Assembly: GCA_945910005.1 (NCBI GenBank) | Contig: OX246741.1 | Span: forward strand, 38,272,335-38,336,334 | Reading direction: 5' to 3' | Length of the DNA: 64,000 nt | Source of the DNA: Isoperla grammatica | Lineage: Eukaryota; Arthropoda; Insecta; Plecoptera; Perlodidae | Shown here: piece by piece, positions 60,901-64,000 of the stretch | How the letters are laid out: the number at the start of each line of letters is the position of its first letter | How positions within the stretch are numbered: position 1 is the first letter of the stretch | Position numbers and translations under genes: made by a program | The notes under the pieces: generated by a model | Told to the model about the DNA's origin: nothing | The model's database searches: none | Seen by the model: only the letters and a program-made list of their open reading frames with translations

Positions 60901-61610
60901 ATAGAGATGGCTCAGTGCGTACCACACGAGGCTCTAAATGAAGCTGGTACCAAGACTCAACATACCGATAGAGATGGCTCAGTGCGTACCACACGAGGCT
61001 CTAAATGAAGCTGGCACCATGACTCAACATACCGATAGAGATGGCTCAGTGCGTACCACACGAGGCTCTAAATGAAGCTGGTACCAAGACTCAACATACC
61101 GATAGAGATGGCTCAGTGCGTACCACACGAAGCTCTAAATGAAGCTGGCACCATGACTCAACATACCGATAGAGATGGCTCAGTGCGTACCACACGAGGC
61201 TCTAAATGTGGCTGGTACCATGACTCAACATACCGATAGAGATGGCTCAGTGCGTACCACACGAGGCTCTAAATGTAGCTGGTACCATGACTCAACATAC
61301 CGATAGAGATGGCTCAGTGCGTACCACACGAGGCTCTAAATGAAGCTGGCACCATGACTCAACATACCGATAGAGATGGCTCAGTGCGTACCACACCAGG
61401 CTCTAAATGAAGCTGGCACCATGACTCAACATACCGATAGAGATGGCTCAGTGCGTACCACACAAGGCTCTAAATGTAGCTGGCACCATGACTCAACATA
61501 CCGATAGAGATGGCTCAGTGCGTACCACACAAGGCTCTAAATGTAGCTGGCACCATGACTCAACATACCGATAGAGATGGCTCAGTGCGTACCACACCAG
61601 GCTCTAAATC
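57935..61610. repeat. 67-bp minisatellite, 55 units
   Basis: The unit contains GACTCAACATACCGATAGAG, then ATGGCTCAGTGCGTACCACA, CGAGGCTCTAAATGTAGC and TGGTACCAT. First and last GGCTCAGT (57961 and 61579) are exactly 54 x 67 bases apart. Three positions vary often: GGTACC/GGCACC, CCATGACTC/CCAAGACTC, and AATGTAGC/AATGAAGC. By eye 36 units read TGACTCA and 19 read AGACTCA. GGCACC was seen only together with ATGACTC. Stops occur in all frames, so it is non-coding. Confidence 0.98.
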
Positions 61611-62064
61611 CTGAGGTCAACAGTTCAATACCAGCTACGGGCAATCCTGAATGAAGTGTTTTCTGACGCGAAAGCTAGGATTGAGTCATACTATAAACCT
61701 TTGGACATTCCTTATTAACAATTCCAAATACCATAATATAGTCAGGAGGGAAATCGCTACCACTATGATTCCGCTAAACTTTTTGAGTAGAAGCAAGACA
61801 CGGGTATCAAAATGTTCGTATGAAAGTCAGGAATCATCTCTACCCCGTGTGCATCTCGGCATTTGATGCGGGTGGCGGGGGGCGGGGGTCAAAGGTCACG
61901 CGCCCCGCGCTCCATTATTTTGGTTATATCTCCCGAACCAATAAACATACGTAGTTCCAGTTTTCGAAATTAAATACCTCATAAACCGGCTAATTGATAA
62001 CTGGTAACTGACTTGCCCTCTGACGTCACGAAGTCCCAGAGTTGGGACAAATCCGCTGACAGTT
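61611..62064. other. Spacer sharing a block with the window start
   Basis: AGTCAGGAGGGAAATCGCTA at about 61740 repeats the block at 49-68, so the flanks of two foldback copies are related. No gene is seen. Confidence 0.5.
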
Positions 62065-62990
62065 ACGAATTCACGCGCATAACATACGACACCTATCTCG
62101 TTCTAGCTGCTATAATATTCATTTAAGGGTAAAACGTTTCAGAACGCGTATTTAGTGCACATATCAGTGGTCATTTAAACGATTATTTCAAAATTATAGA
62201 CCAAGTAGTTAACTTGTTATAACCATTCACGCATCATAATATGTAAAAGTGAGCAAAGTGTGTTTGTTTTTCCAACTTCAATTGGCGAAAAACAAATGAC
62301 CGAATTAGAACGAGAGGTCCTTAAAGATACGCAGCAATAATGCGAGACAATAATTAAATAAACTTTCAAAATTATAGACCCAGTATTTGACTTGTTATAA
62401 CAATTCATGAATCATAATATGTAAAAATGAGCAAAGTGTGTTTGTTTTTTCAACTTCAATTGGCAATAAACTAATGATCGGATTGGAACGAGAGGTCCTT
62501 AGGAATACGTGCCAATAATGTGAGACAATAATTAAATAAACTTTCTAGATAGAAAGTGCCTAGAACGAAAATTCATAGCATGCCCTAATTTGCAGGGTGC
62601 AGCAGTTGGGCCTCAAAAGCAGCGGTTGGGCCATGAAACTACGCACCCTGCATATTAGTGCAAGCTATGTATTTTCGTTCAGAGCACTTTCTATCCAAAA
62701 AGTTTATTTCATTATTGTCTCACATTATTGGTAGGCCTACGTATTTTTAAGAACCTCTCGTATCCGATAATTAGCTTTTCTCCAATTGAAGTTGCGAAAA
62801 CGTAGACACGTTGCTCAATTGTACAAGTATGCGTAAATTGTTATAACAAAACTACTGGGTCTATACTTTTGAAATAATCTTTAAAATGGCCACTGATACG
62901 TGAACTATTATGCTTTCCTATAGGTAACACTTTAAATGAATGTTAGAACAGCTAGAACGAGGTAAGTGCGGATGTGTTGTGCGTGGATCC
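62065..62990. repeat. Foldback element, copy B, about 930 bp
   Basis: A near-palindrome centred at about 62625. The arms carry CTTTCTAGATAGAAAGTGC / GCACTTTCTATCCAAAAAG, TTGCAGGGTGCAGC / CGCACCCTGCATA, GAGAGGTCCTTAGGAAT / TTAAGAACCTCTCG, CTTCAATTGG / CCAATTGAAG and TTATAGACCC / GGGTCTATA. Within the left arm, about 170 bp (62197-62365) is tandemly duplicated at 62366-62545. No coding capacity. Confidence 0.85.
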
Positions 62991-63867
62991 GTCCGGAAAG
63001 TAGCTCGTAAGTCGGACTAAAAGGAATATTTTCCTTCTTGGTGTGTCATATTTTGATAGTACAGACTTGCAAATATCGCCTGAAATGTAATGATAGCAAA
63101 AATGAAATTGTATAGAAAACTTGCACGCAAACGCGTCAGATTTGCAATGACAGTAGTATGTAATGTAGATAATCTCCATCACATCTGTACTGTGCAAGGC
63201 ACTGTATAAGGTGTGAAACTTGTAGCCAGTGGATACATTGTGTGCTACTGTAATTGTAAACAGATACGAATCAAATGGATCCAATGTGCTTTCAAACTCA
63301 AACTTCAATTACTGCAAATTGCTACTACATACACTATACATTGAACACAAATGAAGAAACTATATCCAGCAATAGAAATGCAATTTGGATCTCAGGTATC
63401 GGTGAGTCCATTGAAATTAAAGTTCTGACGTTTCGTTCCGATTGCAAGTTTTAGTGAAGACTTGGCCGCGAAAACCTACGACATATTTAAAGTTAAGATT
63501 TAATTACGTTATATGTGTTAGGTAAAGAATGATAAACTCACAAACTTTTGTTGGGAGAAATCAAAGCTTGCATGTGTTCAAAGTTTCCATTTGTCGTGTT
63601 GTAAATTCCGAATAATGTTTAAGTTTATGTTATTTTTGTTCAACAATATAAATCATTAGTAATAAATTAGTTTATAAATAAGTATACATAAAAAAATAAA
63701 TTAGTCCATAAAAGTACTAAAAAAAATTGGTGCGCTACTGTATAACTGCGTGCGTTACTGTATGTTGTGTGTTTTGTATAGTAATTAATTATTGGTAAGG
63801 CGGTACCATCGCGGTTAATAATTCAATGAAGATTCAACCGGGATGTAAAGTTAGTACTATTGATTTA
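62991..63867. other. Unassigned spacer between foldback copies
   Basis: No gene is seen. The 118-codon minus-strand frame (62952-63308) has no recognisable domain and partly overlaps the foldback end. Confidence 0.5.
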
Positions 63868-64000
63868 CTTTTTGGATAGAAAGTGCTCTGAACGAAAATA
63901 CATAGCTTGCACTAATATGCAGGGTGCGTAGTTTCATGGCCCAAACCGCTGCTTTTGAGGCCCAACTGCTGCACCCTGCAAATTAGGGCATGCTATGAAT
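63868..64000. repeat. Foldback element, copy C (cut by window end)
   Basis: CTTTTTGGATAGAAAGTGCTC and the following bases through GCAAATTAGGGCATGCTATG are the reverse complement of the core 62573-62706 of copy B. Confidence 0.85.

Overview
The window is nuclear DNA from an animal, most likely an arthropod and probably an insect. The signs are spliced exons with GT/AG borders, a non-LTR retrotransposon, a Polinton/Maverick remnant, many terminal-inverted-repeat (TIR) elements, long minisatellites, and CCTAACC (TTAGG-like) repeat units. I cannot name the species. Cellular coding sequence is about 1.2 kb. Nearly everything else is mobile or tandemly repeated DNA, and about 20 kb is tandem repeat. 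There are no bacterial features.

Layout, 1-11200: a foldback repeat (1-712); a 3.2-kb TIR element (1115-4318) with evenly spaced subterminal motifs and a decayed gene; a gene-free stretch; a PIF/Harbinger-like non-autonomous element (6830-9107) and its 255-bp relative (10020-10274). 11218-20005: about 166 copies of a G-rich 53-bp unit, followed by a short Tc1/mariner-like fragment. 21311-25800: a dead CR1/Jockey-type LINE. 25990-31280: a 5.3-kb element with arms of about 1.5 kb.

32485-41964 holds two exons of an SLC17 (sialin/vesicular transporter-like) gene on the + strand. The intron between them contains a whole Polinton remnant (33053-40409) with a broken family-B DNA polymerase gene, a nested hAT-like MITE and a 137-bp satellite. 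The 3' half of the second exon, with its splice donor, is the first unit of a tandem array of about 32 copies running to 46495. This is the most unusual thing in the window. A TTAA-flanked element follows (46605-47872).

47873-64000: a gene-free stretch; an 80-copy 36-bp array (50947-53826); a 520-bp MITE; a foldback; an intact intronless gene on the - strand for a secreted group-7-allergen/JHBP-like lipid-binding protein (55731-56441) with a clear TATA box and initiator; another foldback; a 55-copy 67-bp array (57935-61610) in which about 36 units contain TGACTCA; and further copies of the foldback family seen at the left edge.

The two cellular genes show no functional link to each other. 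All identifications come from reading the sequence; no database search was run. Copy numbers and identities are counts by eye.
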